DNA of 64,000 bases from Algivirga pacifica. GTDB lineage: Bacteria > Bacteroidota > Bacteroidia > Cytophagales > Flammeovirgaceae. The notes below the pieces were generated by a model. That model made no database searches. It was not told where the DNA came from and saw nothing but the letters and a program-made list of their open reading frames with translations. Position 1 is the stretch's first letter. The number at the start of each line of letters is the position of its first letter. A program made the position numbers and the translations under genes. The DNA lies in contig NZ_BAABJX010000011.1 in NCBI RefSeq assembly GCF_039543525.1, positions 36,433 to 100,432 on the forward strand, given 5' to 3'. This document shows, piece after piece, positions 1 through 7,359 of the stretch.

Positions 1-1107
1 AACTTCCTCCTCCGTAAGGTCAGCAGTCAGTTTCCCCCATAATGGATGAGATGTTCTGCCCGCCAAAAGCAAGGATAATTTATTTTTTACAATAGGAAAT
101 GATAGGTTAGCACTGGCTTGAAGTAACTGCAAACTCACCTCCCCCTCTACCCGTTGAAAGTAGGGCTCCTTTAAATGAATATCTAAAATACTGGATACCC
201 TTGCGCCGTATCGGGAATCAAACCCTCCTTTTAATAATGTCAGGCTATCAACTACTGCAGGATTAAAAACATTGAAAAGCCCAAAGTAATGCTCCCATTG
301 AAATACGGTAAACCCATCGGCCAAGGTGAGGTTTTGGTCGGCAGTTCCTCCCCTTACTTGTAAAGACGCTCCTCCTCCCGTCCGTTCTACTCCCGGCAAC
401 ATCTGTAAGGCATAGAGGGCATTATCCTCTGTAGCGGCTGCCAACCCAGAAACGACGGACTTCTCCACCTTCACTGCTGAAGCTTGTCCTTCAGAAGAGA
501 ATCCTTCCAAAGAATCTTTTTCCAAAACTTCCAGCGCCTCCATCTGCAAGACTGATTTACGCAAGAGAATGGGAGCATCACCCATAAAATCACGCACAGC
601 AATCTGCACAGGCTGAAACCCCACATACCGAATACTCAGGGTATCCGTCTTCCTTGGCGATAAGGTAAAGCTACCATCTTCTCCTGTCAGTATTCCTTTT
701 TGCTCCTGCTGCATAGCTACCATTGCAAAAGGCAAGGGGGCCTTCGTCTCCGCATCCAGAACATATTGTTTAAGGGTCACACGAGGCGCTTCATCTTTTC
801 GATAGATCACCACATGTTTTCCATTAATCAGGTCAAATGAAAGGGGTGTGGAAGATAACAATTGCTGTATTGCTTCTTTGATCTCCAGTTCTTGAAAAGA
901 AATCGTTACACTAATCTCCTTAACTTTTTCAGGGTCGTATGACACATAATATCCTTGTTGTTTTAGCTCCCTAAAAACGGTTTCTAAAGGTATATTACGA
1001 TAATCCCCACTCCATTTGGAAACTGGGATAATAGCTTCTTGTGCCTGTAGAAAAACAGTAGATAATATACAGAGCGCAATGGTAAGCTTTATAGTCTTGA
1101 TAATCAT
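1..1107 (-). CDS. TonB-dependent receptor with STN domain (C-terminus beyond window)
   Basis: Reading on the minus strand from an ATG at 1105-1107, an open frame of 369 codons runs off the left edge. It starts with a signal peptide ending near FLQAQEA. A secretin/TonB short N-terminal (STN) domain follows at about residues 25-95 (PLETVFRELKQQGYYVSY). Next is a carboxypeptidase-regulatory-like beta domain at about 110-190, then a plug domain with ALQMLPGVERTGGG and LQVRGGTADQNLTLADGF. The beta-barrel is mostly missing. An STN domain is the hallmark of receptors that signal through FecR to an ECF sigma factor, and those two genes lie directly upstream on the same strand. It is inferred to be an outer-membrane importer that controls its own sigma factor. 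The substrate cannot be deduced. Confidence 0.9.
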   Translation of the reverse strand, partial: MIIKTIKLTIALCILSTVFLQAQEAIIPVSKWSGDYRNIPLETVFRELKQQGYYVSYDPEKVKEISVTISFQELEIKEAIQQLLSSTPLSFDLINGKHVVIYRKDEAPRVTLKQYVLDAETKAPLPFAMVAMQQEQKGILTGEDGSFTLSPRKTDTLSIRYVGFQPVQIAVRDFMGDAPILLRKSVLQMEALEVLEKDSLEGFSSEGQASAVKVEKSVVSGLAAATEDNALYALQMLPGVERTGGGASLQVRGGTADQNLTLADGFTVFQWEHYFGLFNVFNPAVVDSLTLLKGGFDSRYGARVSSILDIHLKEPYFQRVEGEVSLQLLQASANLSFPIVKNKLSLLLAGRTSHPLWGKLTADLTEEEV

Positions 1108-1130
1108 ATATTTTCCTTGTAGTTGGTTTC

Positions 1131-1199
1131 GTTTATCGCTTATTGGTTATCGCTTACCCTTTATAATTAATAATAAACGATAAGCAATAAACGATAAAC
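1131..1199. repeat. Heptad-repeat hairpin between receptor and fecR-like gene
   Basis: Two 26-nt arms, 1131-1156 and 1174-1199, are opposed and match at about 22 of 26 positions. Each arm is built of degenerate 7-mers (GTTTATC, GCTTATT, GGTTATC, and the complement on the other side). The element lies between two co-directional genes of the signalling locus and could act as an intercistronic hairpin. That role is an inference. Confidence 0.75.
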
Positions 1200-1208
1200 C
1201 CCAACATG

Positions 1209-2183
1209 CTACTTCTTCTCAAACACTTGAACCTTCTTCCCTTCTACTTGATAAGACAACCCCATTGGTTTTAGTACAACTAAAAGGGCCAGTTCCAAAT
1301 CATTATTCATAAAGGTCCCCGTATAATAACGTGTAGAAAGACCCAGGTTCTCGGCATTGATCTCGACGCCAAACTGTCGCTCTATTTCCTCAAATACCTG
1401 TATCAATGGCTGCTGTTCAAAATCAAAGGTTCCCGAAATCCAGGCAGGTTCTTCATGGTTTTGAGGGGTAGACTGCTTCTGCAATTTACCTTTGGTTGTC
1501 AGGTCCACCTTTTCACCTTTGGTTAGAATTTCCTTCTGACCTTTGGAGGCTACCTGTACCTTTCCGGTATAACAAACGACCTTAAAGTCATTATCACGGG
1601 TATAGATATTAAAAGATGTTCCTAGTACAGACACTTCTCCATGAGGGGTTTCCACTGAAAAGGTACTTCCCTTTTTCACTTTAAAGAATGCTTCCCCTTG
1701 AAGGGTCACCCGACGGTCATTCTCCCAATCGTCTTCGGAAAATTCCACAGTAGAATAAGCATTCAGCATAACTTCAGAACCATCGGGAAGTTTCACCTGT
1801 TTTTGTTCCATGGCCAACGCTTGCATAGTCACCAATGCCGATTGCTGATTGAGCCAATACCCTATTCCCAAAGCCATCACCAATAATGCTGCCGCCACTG
1901 AAGTCCACCAAGGAGTGATACTTCTGGATTTGGGAATGGCTTTAGAAGTACCCTGCCTACCTTGCTCGATACGTCCCCAGAGTTGTGTTACTTTTTCAGC
2001 TGACAGTTCCCTTTCCTCTACCTTTACGCCTTGGCATAATACCTTTTTGGCGTACATGACCGCCTCCCTTTCCTCAGGGTGCTCCTGTATATATTGCTCC
2101 CAATAGGCTTTATGGGTTTCATCTCCCAAGGCCCAGGCACAAAAATCAGGATTATCTAAATATTTATCTATGGAGAAATTCAT
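1209..2183 (-). CDS. FecR family anti-sigma / sigma regulator
   Basis: This 324-residue protein has the usual layout of Bacteroidota FecR proteins. A cytoplasmic N-terminal region (1-90) binds the sigma factor. A single transmembrane helix lies at about 92-112 (WTSVAAALLVMALGIGYWL). A periplasmic FecR domain follows at about 125-215 (VKLPDGSEVMLNAYSTVEF, GEAFFKVKKG, VLGTSFNIYTRD). The C-terminal DUF4974-like domain at about 250-320 interacts with the receptor's STN domain (PLIQVFEEIERQFGVEI). It is inferred to relay occupancy of the downstream TonB receptor to the upstream ECF sigma factor. The ATG at 2181-2183 fits the family start. About 90 nt of heptad-repeat DNA separates it from the sigma gene. 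Confidence 0.93.
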   Translation of the reverse strand: MNFSIDKYLDNPDFCAWALGDETHKAYWEQYIQEHPEEREAVMYAKKVLCQGVKVEERELSAEKVTQLWGRIEQGRQGTSKAIPKSRSITPWWTSVAAALLVMALGIGYWLNQQSALVTMQALAMEQKQVKLPDGSEVMLNAYSTVEFSEDDWENDRRVTLQGEAFFKVKKGSTFSVETPHGEVSVLGTSFNIYTRDNDFKVVCYTGKVQVASKGQKEILTKGEKVDLTTKGKLQKQSTPQNHEEPAWISGTFDFEQQPLIQVFEEIERQFGVEINAENLGLSTRYYTGTFMNNDLELALLVVLKPMGLSYQVEGKKVQVFEKK

Positions 2184-2195
2184 CTCTATGTTTAG

Positions 2196-2227
2196 GTTTA
2201 TCGCTTATTGTTTATTGCTTATCGTTT
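2196..2227. repeat. Short heptad-repeat tract
   Basis: Thirty-two nt read as GTTTATC, GCTTATT, GTTTATT, GCTTATC, GTTT. This is the same heptamer family as the element at 1131-1199, lying just upstream of the fecR-like start. Only one arm is present here. Confidence 0.7.
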
Positions 2228-2276
2228 CTATTCCTTCAACGATACGTCTCTTGGCAATTCCTATTCAGGAAATACC

Positions 2277-2867
2277 TCAGGACCACTTTTGTACTGAAAA
2301 AAAGAGTAAAAAATAGAGTAAGGCACTTCCTCCCATCTCCGACTTCATCTTTTTTAACGCCTCACTTTGGAGATTCCTTACCGACTGATTACTAATCTGC
2401 ATCAGCTCACTCACCTCTTCAGGGCTCATTTCTAAATAAAAGCGTAGATAGATCACCTCTTTTTGTCGTTTGGATAAACTGTTGAGTGTTTTCTCCAGCT
2501 TTTGCTTGTTGATGCGATCTCCCTCAGCAGCAACTATCTGGTCTTCTACCGTAAAATCAAGTACAAAGTCTATCGATTGATGCTCTTCTTCCAGAGAAAC
2601 ATTCTTATTTCTGCTCATCCTACGATACAGGTCTCGCTTCAAGGAAGACATCAGGTAAAACTTAATTGCATCTGTTTCCCCCAGCGTACTTCTTTTCTCC
2701 CAGAGCCTCAAGAAAAGGTCTTGTATGGCATCTTCTACCAAAGCACTATCCTGACAGCACTTGTAGCCATATTTATATAGCAGTTGAATGTATTGTGAGA
2801 AAATTTCTTTGAGTGCAGTTTCTTCTCCACTCCTTAATTGGTTCCATAGTTCCCTGTCCGTGGTCAT
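2277..2867 (-). CDS. ECF-type RNA polymerase sigma factor
   Basis: This 196-residue sigma-70 family protein carries region 2 at about residues 25-95 (FSQYIQLLYKYGYK, VEDAIQDLFLRLWEKR) and region 4 at about 125-180 (LNSLSKRQKEVIYLRFYLEMSPEEVSELM). Regions 1.1 and 3 are absent, as in ECF factors. It is first in the order sigma, FecR, TonB receptor, all on the minus strand. This is the classic Bacteroidota surface-signalling arrangement, and it probably directs RNA polymerase to its own locus. A hydrophobic C-terminal tail (ALLYFLLFFS) is common in this sigma subgroup. The start is the ATG at 2865-2867. Confidence 0.95.
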   Translation of the reverse strand: MTTDRELWNQLRSGEETALKEIFSQYIQLLYKYGYKCCQDSALVEDAIQDLFLRLWEKRSTLGETDAIKFYLMSSLKRDLYRRMSRNKNVSLEEEHQSIDFVLDFTVEDQIVAAEGDRINKQKLEKTLNSLSKRQKEVIYLRFYLEMSPEEVSELMQISNQSVRNLQSEALKKMKSEMGGSALLYFLLFFSVQKWS

Positions 2868-2981
2868 CAGGAAAAGGTTAAGTTGAATAAAAATAAAAAC
2901 AAACCTTTCGGTTCGGGTCTTATACTATAACGAGAAAAAGATAGTAATATTTAATGATATTTTAGCGTTCACTTATACGCC

Positions 2982-4154
2982 ATGAAAAACAAACGAATTC
3001 TTTTAACGGTCATTGTCCTTGCACAGTTCTGCTGTACGTCCCTTTGGTTTGCGGGCAATGGGGTAATCAACGAACTAATTATCACTTTTCAACTTCCAGA
3101 AGGAAGCTTAGGTCACCTTACCGCTGCCGTACAACTAGGTTTTATTATGGGTACCTTATTGTTTGCCTTACTGACTATTTCCGATCGATTTTCTCCATCG
3201 CTGGTGTTTATGGGTTGTGCACTACTAGGCGCAGGTTTTAATGTGTCAATATTATGGGAAGAACATACCCTTTGGAGTCTGCTGTTCTTACGGTTTATGA
3301 CAGGATTTTTTCTGGCAGGTATTTACCCTGTAGGGATGAAAATTGCCGCTGACTATTTTGATAAAGGATTAGGGAAATCCCTAGGCTTCTTGGTAGGAGC
3401 ATTGGTGTTAGGCACTGCCTTTCCGCATTTCCTTAAAACACTGACCGTTGGATTTTCATGGGAATATGTGATATGGATTACGACGGCGCTAGCCACCTTA
3501 GGTGGTACCTGTTTATACTTATTGGTTCCGGATGGCCCCTACCGTAAGCGCAGTCAGGCCGTCGATCTCTTAGCTTTTTTCAAGGTGTTCACCAATCCTT
3601 CGTTTCGTTCTGCCGCCTTCGGGTATTTTGGACATATGTGGGAGCTTTACGCATTTTGGGCATTTGTCCCTCTTTTATTAAGTACTTACCAAGAGCATCA
3701 TCCTGTCACCGCTCAATGGAATATTCCCTTACTCTCTTTTAGCATCATCGGTATTGGCGGTATTGCCTGTGTCATCGGGGGATATATCGCTAGTGTCATA
3801 GGGACACAACGCACCGCCTTAATAGCCTTGATCAGTTCCGGGGTATGTTGCTTGCTCTCTCCATTCATGCTGCAGGTCCCTTCTGGGTCGATCTTTATCC
3901 TTTACCTATTCATCTGGGGAATGACTGTTGTCGCAGACTCTCCCCTATTCTCCACCCTGGTTGCCAACAATGCCCCTACAGCTACAAAGGGAACGGCCCT
4001 AACGATTGTCAACTGTATTGGGTTTGCCATCACCATTGTAAGTATTCAATGGCTTAACTACCTGAAAGAAGAGGGCATGATCACTTATGGTTTTGCTTTT
4101 CTTGCTATAGGTCCGTTGTTGGGGGTGGTGGCTTTGAGGAGGGGGAATGTTTGA
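2982..4154 (+). CDS. MFS transporter
   Basis: This 390-residue integral membrane protein has about 12 hydrophobic segments, the usual size and topology of the major facilitator superfamily. The first helix carries FCCTSLWFAGNGVI, typical of the NarK/CynX-like and nitrate/cyanate-type branch often annotated simply as MFS transporter. A conserved loop after helix 2 (LTISDRFSPS) and RFMTGFFLAGIYPVGMKI in helix 4 support this. It is divergent from the ECF sigma gene with 114 nt between starts. The substrate cannot be assigned. A 44-bp palindrome follows the stop by 9 nt and may be the transcript end. Confidence 0.9.
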   Translation: MKNKRILLTVIVLAQFCCTSLWFAGNGVINELIITFQLPEGSLGHLTAAVQLGFIMGTLLFALLTISDRFSPSLVFMGCALLGAGFNVSILWEEHTLWSLLFLRFMTGFFLAGIYPVGMKIAADYFDKGLGKSLGFLVGALVLGTAFPHFLKTLTVGFSWEYVIWITTALATLGGTCLYLLVPDGPYRKRSQAVDLLAFFKVFTNPSFRSAAFGYFGHMWELYAFWAFVPLLLSTYQEHHPVTAQWNIPLLSFSIIGIGGIACVIGGYIASVIGTQRTALIALISSGVCCLLSPFMLQVPSGSIFILYLFIWGMTVVADSPLFSTLVANNAPTATKGTALTIVNCIGFAITIVSIQWLNYLKEEGMITYGFAFLAIGPLLGVVALRRGNV

Positions 4155-4163
4155 TTGCCAGAT

Positions 4164-4207
4164 CCTGTCCGTAGGGGTATTCCTGCAGGAATGCCCCTAC
4201 GGACAGG
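4164..4207. terminator. 44-bp near-perfect palindrome after MFS gene
   Basis: The two 22-nt halves (CCTGTCCGTAGGGG... and its complement) pair completely apart from one G-T wobble, with no loop beyond the turn. It begins 9 nt after the MFS stop. No clear T-tract follows, so it may be a processing hairpin or a dispersed palindromic element rather than a standard intrinsic terminator. Confidence 0.5.
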
Positions 4208-4713
4208 CTTGGGTAAAAAGGAATAGGTAATATTGTAGGATTACCCGACGGGGACACCGTGTAATGGGTGATATTCCCCCGACACTGGTCTTAGGCTCAG
4301 CCACGTCATGTAATGATAAGACCTAAAAGCGCTTTCGCCGAGCGTCCACGCTCGGGTGGTATGAGTGAAAAATGGAGGTTGAATAAATAACCAACGTTAT
4401 AATAATCCTCATCTCCGCCTAGGGTTGATTAAGGTTGAATATTTATCCGTCATATTCCGTATAGTGACGGATTGAAATCCGCCCCTATGTGATATCACCC
4501 TTTCAGGGTTTGAGTAGCATACAATTCAGTTATCTTTGCTAGGAATGGAACGCAAAAGTATGTTAGTTCAAAGATGTCCTTGGACTTTCGTCATTTTGGG
4601 TACAAGATAATCACGCCATGTAATGGTTGCACCAACAAATATGTTTGTAAAAAAATGGAAGGTTAGTAAACCCATTGATATTGTCTATTCAAATATGCTA
4701 TAAATGAACAGGG
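4208..4713. other. Gene-poor intergenic stretch with small palindromes
   Basis: No convincing gene was found here. The stretch holds small hairpins at 4338-4355 (CCGAGCGT/ACGCTCGG) and 4445-4472 (ATCCGTC/GACGGAT). It also holds two near copies of a short motif around CATGTAATG (about 4306 and 4618), which recurs near 55660, and an orphan promoter-like site at 4509-4538. A 21-codon ORF at 4543-4608 is probably not coding. Confidence 0.5.
4509..4538 (+). promoter_or_regulatory. Orphan Bacteroidota-type promoter match
   Basis: TTTG at 4509-4512 and TATCTTTG at 4531-4538 are separated by 18 nt. This matches the Bacteroidota -33 (TTTG) and -7 (TAnnTTTG) consensus closely. No gene of normal size lies downstream on the plus strand before the opposing gene that ends at 4714. 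Chance occurrence is possible. Confidence 0.35.
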
Positions 4714-5190
4714 TTACTCTTTCTTATAAAAAGGTATATGTAAAGTGTAACTCATTTCATCAGGATACGATTTTAATGATAAAGAATATCTAAGTTCTGT
4801 ATTTTCAATTATCCAATTAAAATACTTTTTATTTTTACTGATAAATGCTGGTACATATTCCCAAGGAATGTAATGTTTTCCCTCAACAGAGGAATCACCT
4901 GATTTGTAATTATTTATATTCTTTAAAAGAATTTTCTCATTACTCTTTAATATTACTAGCACACCTATTAAATGATATTTTTTTACAGTTAAATTTGAGT
5001 CTAATAATAAATTATACTTCAAGTATCCCTTTTCAAAAGATTGAGGTACATTTTGAATTTCAATTCTTTCAACTGGAAAGCTTGTAATACTTATGGTATC
5101 TGGGAAATATAAAAAACTACTATCAGTTTGAGCAAAAGTAACTGTTTGTTTAAAGAATATTAGTGATAAAAATAATAGAATATGCTTCAT
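4714..5190 (-). CDS. Small secreted hypothetical protein
   Basis: This protein of 158 residues is not recognised. It has a clear Sec signal peptide (MKHILLFLSLIFFKQTVTFA, cleavage likely before QTDSS), so the product is probably periplasmic or surface exposed. The remainder is rich in Asn, Lys, Ile and Tyr and is predicted mainly beta (SITSFPVERIEIQNVP, LRYSLSLKSYPDEMSYTLHI). The gene is visibly more AT-rich than its neighbours, which may mean a lineage-specific or acquired gene. It stands alone between palindrome-rich spacers. The start is the ATG at 5188-5190. Confidence 0.6.
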   Translation of the reverse strand: MKHILLFLSLIFFKQTVTFAQTDSSFLYFPDTISITSFPVERIEIQNVPQSFEKGYLKYNLLLDSNLTVKKYHLIGVLVILKSNEKILLKNINNYKSGDSSVEGKHYIPWEYVPAFISKNKKYFNWIIENTELRYSLSLKSYPDEMSYTLHIPFYKKE

Positions 5191-5346
5191 TATTTATAAT
5201 TGATTATGGGGTATAACATTTTGATTTGAGGTGGGTTATAAGCTCTGGAGTTGCTACATTCCGTTAAGTTAAAAAGGACAGGAGAAAGATACCATCGCTT
5301 TCTTTTATTAATACAAGCCTACAAGGGCTATAGACCATACAAATCC

Positions 5347-5389
5347 GCCTCTTGTACGGCCGCGCCAATGGCGCGGCCGTACAAGAGGC
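5347..5389. repeat. GC-rich 20-bp perfect inverted repeat
   Basis: Arms 5347-5366 and 5370-5389 (GCCTCTTGTACGGCCGCGCC and its exact complement) enclose a 3-nt loop. The hairpin lies 36 nt beyond the stop of the flippase-like gene on the minus strand, so it may end that transcript. There is no U-tract. Its GC content is far above that of the surrounding DNA. Confidence 0.7.
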
Positions 5390-5425
5390 TTGCAATGATA
5401 TATCTACCTAAATATAACCCTCTCC

Positions 5426-6301
5426 TTAAGCTCCCTCCTCCACTTTCATCCCCACTCCCGTAAAAGAACTCAGCGCCGTAATCATAAAGAACAACATCGA
5501 AAAGACTACGGCCTTTTCCTCTGAAATCCCTGTATAGGCTGCAGCATAGATAAAGACCAGCTCACGGGCTCCTACGCCCCCTACTGTAAAAGGGATAATG
5601 GCGACAATCGAAGAGATCAGGAAGAGCGTAAGGTATTCTGGAATGTATTCATCAACTCCTAAGGCTTGCAGAATGAAATAGGCACAAAGCAGTTGAAAAA
5701 GCTGTACCAGCAAGGACCATTGGAAGGCCTTATGGTTGGGATTGGCGGTGGCTTTGAAGATTAATCGACTGCCTACCACAAAGATTGGGTAAGCAATAAT
5801 GGCTATGAACAAACTTAGGCCTGCCCATAACGGATAGCCCATGTCATATCCCAGGAAAGTAATCAATAATAAAGCGTAAATCCCTAAGGCCATCATGCCA
5901 TTTAGTCGATCCAGCAATAGGGCCTGAAAAATTTTGGTACGCGGTATGGTATACCATTTTCCTAGCAAGAAAATCTTATACCCATCTCCTCCTATTCCTC
6001 CGGGAAGAAATAAGTTATAGAACATTCCGAGGTAATATAGCTTCAGGTTCAGAAGTGCAGTTACCCCTATATCGATCGCCTTCAAGAAGAGATGTAATCG
6101 AAAGGCACTGCTAATCTTGGAAAAATTAAAAAATAGAAAAGCAACGAATAAAGCCCAAGGCGATGCTCCTTTGAGCACCTCCCAGGCTTTATCCATTTCT
6201 ATCTTTTGGGTAACCAGGTAAACGGCCCCTATGGTCAACAATAACTTGAGCGCAAATTTAATGAGCTTCTTCTGCGGCGGGGTTAAATACTTCTCTAACA
6301 T
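5426..6301 (-). CDS. Lysylphosphatidylglycerol synthase TM / UPF0104 flippase-like protein
   Basis: This 291-residue membrane protein has about seven to eight hydrophobic segments and fits the LPG_synthase_TM (AglD/UPF0104) family. Family features include NLKLYYLGMFYNLFLPGGIGGDGYK at about 95-118 and the late VGGVGARELVFIYAA motif at about 240-254. It has no catalytic LPG synthetase domain, so lipid lysylation is unlikely. Its start overlaps the end of the GT2 gene by 44 nt, indicating translational coupling. In that context a role in moving or handling a polyprenyl- or lipid-linked sugar is plausible, but this is inference. Confidence 0.85.
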   Translation of the reverse strand: MLEKYLTPPQKKLIKFALKLLLTIGAVYLVTQKIEMDKAWEVLKGASPWALFVAFLFFNFSKISSAFRLHLFLKAIDIGVTALLNLKLYYLGMFYNLFLPGGIGGDGYKIFLLGKWYTIPRTKIFQALLLDRLNGMMALGIYALLLITFLGYDMGYPLWAGLSLFIAIIAYPIFVVGSRLIFKATANPNHKAFQWSLLVQLFQLLCAYFILQALGVDEYIPEYLTLFLISSIVAIIPFTVGGVGARELVFIYAAAYTGISEEKAVVFSMLFFMITALSSFTGVGMKVEEGA

Positions 6302-7205
6302 AGTAGGTTTTTTTCTGTTGAGACTCGAAGTAAATCCTTACCAGAATTTCAGCAATTAATCCAAAGAAAAAGAATTGTATCCCTGCCAAGATCAAGGTCA
6401 CTCCCAAGATAAGCAGTGGACGTCCCCAGATATCCGCTCCCATCAATTTCTCAATCAGAAGGTATAGGTTAATCACCCCTCCTGCAAATCCAGACAGCAA
6501 CCCCAGCCCTCCAAACAAATGAATAGGCTTCTGTAGGTAACGCTGCAAGAAAACCATTAAGATAAGGTCTGTCATCACCTTGGTGGTACGCCCCAATCCA
6601 TACTTGGACGCTCCATGAATACGGGCATGGTGCTTAACCGGCATCTCCATCATGCGTCCCCCTTGGATCTGCGCCAATACCGGGATGAAACGGTGTAGTT
6701 CTCCGTAAAGTCCTAAGTTCTTTGCTATATTTTTCTTAAATACTTTTAGCGTACAGCCATAATCGTGCAGGTAAACCCCTGTGAGACGTCGAATCAAACC
6801 GTTAGCAATCTTGCTAGGGAGCTTTCTAAGTAGCATACCGTCTTTACGCTTAGCTCGAATTCCCGCCACTACGTCCATGTTCTCCTGTTCCAGTCGATCC
6901 AGCATCAACGGAATATCTGAGGCATCATTTTGAAGATCCCCATCCATGGTCACAATATAAGTCCCTCTTGCCTGGTCAATTCCCGCAGCCATCGCCGTGG
7001 TTTGTCCAAAATTCTTAGATAAGATAACCAACCTTACCCGCTCATTAGCCAGTTCTTTGATACGTTCTACCGTACGGTCTGTAGAACCATCATCAACCAA
7101 TACGACTTCGTAATCATATCCTTTTAAAGATTGGTGAATGTTATCCAGCAATGGCGCAATATTATCCTCTTCATTGAGTAATGTAATCACTACAGATAAA
7201 TGCAT
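6258..7205 (-). CDS. GT2 polyprenyl-phosphate glycosyltransferase (DPM1/GtrB-like)
   Basis: This 315-residue protein has a cytosolic GT-A glycosyltransferase 2 domain in residues 1-220. Motifs include SVVITLLNEEDNI at 4-16, VDDGSTDRT at about 37-45 and the metal-binding MDGDLQ at about 87-92. Two C-terminal transmembrane helices follow at about 230-290, ending in FFFGLIAEILVRIYFESQ. This layout is that of enzymes that load a sugar from a nucleotide donor onto undecaprenyl or dolichyl phosphate (GtrB, ArnC, Dpm1). It forms an overlapping pair with the flippase-like gene and is divergent from an ArnT-like GT39 that could use the lipid-linked sugar. The sugar is unknown. Confidence 0.92.
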   Translation of the reverse strand: MHLSVVITLLNEEDNIAPLLDNIHQSLKGYDYEVVLVDDGSTDRTVERIKELANERVRLVILSKNFGQTTAMAAGIDQARGTYIVTMDGDLQNDASDIPLMLDRLEQENMDVVAGIRAKRKDGMLLRKLPSKIANGLIRRLTGVYLHDYGCTLKVFKKNIAKNLGLYGELHRFIPVLAQIQGGRMMEMPVKHHARIHGASKYGLGRTTKVMTDLILMVFLQRYLQKPIHLFGGLGLLSGFAGGVINLYLLIEKLMGADIWGRPLLILGVTLILAGIQFFFFGLIAEILVRIYFESQQKKTYYVREVFNPAAEEAH

Positions 7206-7359
7206 ATTCCCTGTATTTTTATAGTTTAGGTTCTAGTTGTTTCTTTGAGTTTAGGTAATTTTTCTCTTTTTTACAGCACTATTCCTCTTCGAAAAAAGAT
7301 ATTATACCCGAGAATAGTACAATAAAGACAAAAATAAACGCTCTAACAACTTTTAAATA

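Noticed and set aside
4543..4608. 21-codon ORF downstream of the orphan promoter
   Set aside because: It is too short and unsupported to list as a gene. It is recorded only within a finding.
5251..5463. 70-codon plus-strand ORF
   Set aside because: It spans the 5347-5389 palindrome and overlaps the 3' end of the flippase-like gene. Its composition is not protein-like.
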